Assembly (NCBI RefSeq): GCF_015594625.1
Contig: NZ_JADNRQ010000028.1
Span: 1 to 32,982 of the forward strand
Origin: Desulfallas sp. Bu1-1
GTDB taxonomy: Bacteria; Bacillota; Desulfotomaculia; Desulfotomaculales; Desulfallaceae
Direction: 5' to 3'
Length of the DNA: 32,982 nt
In this document: positions 31,602 to 32,982 of the stretch, piece by piece
Layout: each line of letters begins with the position of its first letter
Numbering within the stretch: position 1 is the first letter of the stretch
Position numbers and translations under genes: made by a program
Notes under the pieces: generated by a model
Told to the model about the DNA's origin: nothing
The model's input: only the letters and a program-made list of their open reading frames with translations
The model's database searches: none

Positions 31602-31811
31602 TTGGACACTCAATTAATACAATTACTTAATTATTTTTTAATAGCAACTCAAATTATCTCTATCATAATTTTATTTTTTCATAGTAAAAACTATAAATAT
31701 AATCCTATACCTTGGCTAGCCGCAATTATACTATTACCTTTCATAGGCTTAATTCTTTTTTATTTTAAACTAATAAAAATGGCCATAGGGTTTAAAAATA
31801 ATTCCCCATAG
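31602..31811 (+). CDS. Small membrane protein with PLDc_N-like domain, 69 residues
   Basis: TTG start with GGGGGAA upstream. Two hydrophobic helices (residues about 5-27 and 35-57) with the pattern NPIPWLAAIILLPFIGLILF, which matches the phospholipase D/nuclease N-terminal (PLDc_N) membrane domain found alone in short proteins and in front of cardiolipin synthases. Function of stand-alone copies is unknown. The terminal residues are lysine-rich. Very AT-rich. Intact, and ends about 20 bp before the stop of the convergent secreted-protein pseudogene. Confidence 0.7.
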   Translation: MDTQLIQLLNYFLIATQIISIIILFFHSKNYKYNPIPWLAAIILLPFIGLILFYFKLIKMAIGFKNNSP

Positions 31812-31830
31812 CCATATATTTTAAGTAACT

Positions 31831-32590
31831 TTAAATAAAGTCAATTTTAATAGAGGTATATTTTATCATTTCGTCATCGCTACCATCATCATAAAAATCA
31901 GCTCTAGATAATTGGCTTCCATATTGAGTAGCCGTAGTAACAACATGAATATATGGGAAATATTCGTGATCTGGCTCAATTGTGGCATTTATTGAGTGAC
32001 TTATGTTACCATTCATATAAGTTGCAATATTGTTAGAGGATGAACCAGTTCTTACTGTTACGGTACCTACCCAAACGCTATCAGTTGCGTCCCAGAGTTT
32101 TACTTTGACTTCTCCAGTAGCAGATCCGTTAATGCCCCCAAGCAATGAGCCATTATAGGTTCCATTGAAAATTACCTTTGCTGACTTAGCGGTAGTTCCT
32201 TTAGCAATAAATCTTTGACCAACATATCAATAGGCATCTGCATATCCATATCCAAATGTCCAAGTTTTAGATTGTGCATACTTGTAATAGGGACTATAAG
32301 CAGTTCTATATTGAGAATAACCACTGTTGCTACCATCGCCCCAACCATCGTCTCCTGTTGTTAGCGTGGTGTCCGTTCCAATATTAACCGTTACTGGGTT
32401 TGCCATTATTGATATACTGCCTTCACTAATCGAGAAGACATCTTTTAAATGTTTAGCCTCTAACTTTTCTAGTTCCTTTATTCTATTTAAGTTAGAAGTT
32501 AAAGCTTTTTTGGTTAACTCAGGATTTGGTTTTTCCTTTTGTTGCTCATTATATTTAACGATATCTTCAATTGAGGTTATTTCACTAACC
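31831..32590 (-). pseudogene. Surface/secreted protein gene, 5'-truncated with an internal in-frame TGA
   Basis: A single minus-strand frame of about 250 codons, open from 32590 to TAA 31831 except for one TGA at 32229-32227 (context ADAY-TGA-YVGQRF). The first part is helical and charged (LNRIKELEKLEAKHLKDVF); after it come Gly/Ser/Thr/Asn/Tyr-rich beta-type segments (TTLTTGDDGWGDGSNSGYSQ; VWVGTVTVRTGSSSNNIATY), as in exported beta-sandwich proteins. The signal peptide end is missing, replaced at 32590 by another gene fragment running the other way. The TGA probably stands for tryptophan (TGG). Family not recognised. Strongly AT-rich compared with the rest of the window. Confidence 0.6.
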
Positions 32591-32748
32591 GGTTACACCC
32601 GGGCTTATCAAACTGTGGACTATATCATGGTTAAGCTGTACCTGCAGCGCTGGAACGGTAGCAGTTGGGTTGATCTGAGCACAGCCTGTCTCATAATGGG
32701 ACCACCGAATCCGCAAAGTCGTATTCCGATTATTATTATGTAGAATAA
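32591..32748 (+). pseudogene. Fragment of a small secreted protein (DUF6147-like), internally deleted
   Basis: Plus strand GYTRAYQTVDYIMVKLYLQR followed by WNGSSWVDLS, then after a frame change SHNGTTESAKSYSDYYYVE and TAA. Both blocks resemble the start and end of a family of short secreted Firmicutes proteins (DUF6147-like) built from GYTxxYxTVDYI and SxNGxTESxxSxS motifs. The N-terminal signal peptide and the middle are missing. The call rests on motif memory. Confidence 0.5.
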
Positions 32749-32753
32749 TAAAA

Positions 32754-32779
32754 GGGGCATCCGGTGTGCCCCGCTTTAT
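32754..32779 (+). terminator. Terminator after the DUF6147-like fragment
   Basis: Stem GGGGCA (32754-32759) / TGCCCC (32767-32772) with a 7-nt loop, followed by GCTTTATT. Six bases after the TAA of the fragment. Confidence 0.6.
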
Positions 32780-32782
32780 TCC

Positions 32783-32844
32783 AGAGAATATATTAAATTA
32801 CGTGTAAATGGTTAATACTACCATTAAAGGAGTTGACCATTTAT
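32783..32844 (+). repeat. Right copy of the 62-bp inverted repeat
   Basis: Exact inverted copy of 30782-30843. The homology ends at ACCATTTAT; the next base completes an ATG, but the frame (ATGCAAGCC...) stops after six codons. It lies between the c-di-GMP riboswitch and the sequences that should form its expression platform and target gene. Confidence 0.85.
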
Positions 32845-32869
32845 GCAAGCCATGCGTGCATGAGCATTC

Positions 32870-32944
32870 GGCAACCCGGCTATCATCGCAGTAATCCTGC
32901 ATTAGACCCGTGGTTTTGCGTCCTCATCTTTCGATGAGTTTGCC
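32870..32944 (-). promoter_or_regulatory. Cyclic di-GMP-I (GEMM) riboswitch aptamer
   Basis: Minus strand from GGCAAAC (32944) to GGGTTGCC (32870). It carries the GEMM-I core in order: GGCAAACTCATC, GAAA tetraloop, GATGAGGACGCAAAACC, ACGGGTCTAA, a short variable stem (GCAGGATTACTGC) and ATGATAGCCGGGTTGCC. The closing GGCAA/TTGCC pairing is present. This class senses c-di-GMP and usually controls surface-protein, motility or secreted-protein genes. Downstream on the same strand lies the 62-bp repeat, not an intact platform or gene. Confidence 0.85.
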
Positions 32945-32982
32945 TTTTTCTTAACTACCATTTATTGACTTAATAGGAGATT
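32945..32982. other. Upstream end of the riboswitch region, cut by the window edge
   Basis: Minus strand TCTCCTATTAAGTCAATAAA precedes the aptamer and probably contains its promoter; too short to assign. Confidence 0.2.

Noticed and set aside
1-32982. CRISPR arrays, rRNA genes, replication origin, other tRNAs
   Set aside because: No regularly spaced repeats, no rRNA-like stretches, no DnaA-box cluster and no other cloverleaf was noticed on either strand.

Overview
The window looks like a chromosome segment from a Gram-positive, anaerobic, spore-forming member of the Peptococcaceae/Desulfotomaculum-Pelotomaculum group. This is inferred from gene content: the A-cluster subunit of acetyl-CoA synthase (Wood-Ljungdahl pathway), an alpha/beta-type spore protein, a GerMN lipoprotein, a sigma-54-controlled fatty-acid oxidation operon and selenium-linked genes. 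No marker gene settles the species.

Layout. 1-2400: 3' end of acsB with a terminator, a CGGC-domain protein and a 43-residue membrane peptide. 2379-6720: an MBL-fold hydrolase, then a zinc-uptake operon (Fur/Zur-type repressor, ZnuA lipoprotein, ZnuC ATPase, ZnuB permease) preceded by a perfect 20-bp palindrome and followed by a convergent SWIM zinc-finger microprotein. 6909-9267: an unrecognised HTH plus zinc-ribbon protein, then (minus strand) a tRNA-Sec-like tRNA, yedE and a tusA-like gene. 9434-12830: glycerol dehydrogenase, a TlpA/CcdA thiol-redox pair, a hypE remnant and a spore protein. 12930-17900: a 127-bp MITE-like element and a decayed defence island: an intact ThsA-like SIR2-SLOG protein without a TIR partner, fragments of an HNH nuclease and of BREX type 3 (brxC truncated, brxF with an internal stop), and a type II toxin-antitoxin pair. 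17986-21362: a PaaI-type thioesterase, a CBS-pair protein and a CBS-PAS-PAS-AAA+-Fis sigma-54 activator. 21507-29430: six minus-strand genes covering beta-oxidation (acyl-CoA dehydrogenase, SDR-type hydroxyacyl-CoA dehydrogenase, thiolase, two acyl-CoA ligases, enoyl-CoA hydratase), with a -24/-12 promoter and a palindromic upstream site before the first gene. 29650-32982: an AT-rich, scrambled accessory region with an antitoxin/PIN pair, a 122-nt hairpin, transposase remnants, exact 62-bp inverted repeats about 2 kb apart, a PLDc_N-like peptide, broken secreted-protein genes and a c-di-GMP-I riboswitch separated from its target.

The most striking item is the tRNA at 9171-9267. It has the 8-bp acceptor stem, long variable arm and D-loop of tRNA-Sec, but its anticodon reads ACA (matching the cysteine codon UGU) and its discriminator is U73, a cysteine identity element. 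It fits the tRNA-ReC class (a SelB-compatible, CysRS-charged tRNA), with a non-standard A34, and it lies 25 bp upstream of a selenium-linked yedE gene on the same strand. Also notable are the orphan ThsA, the decayed BREX-3 locus, the sigma-54 control region and the riboswitch severed by a repeat.
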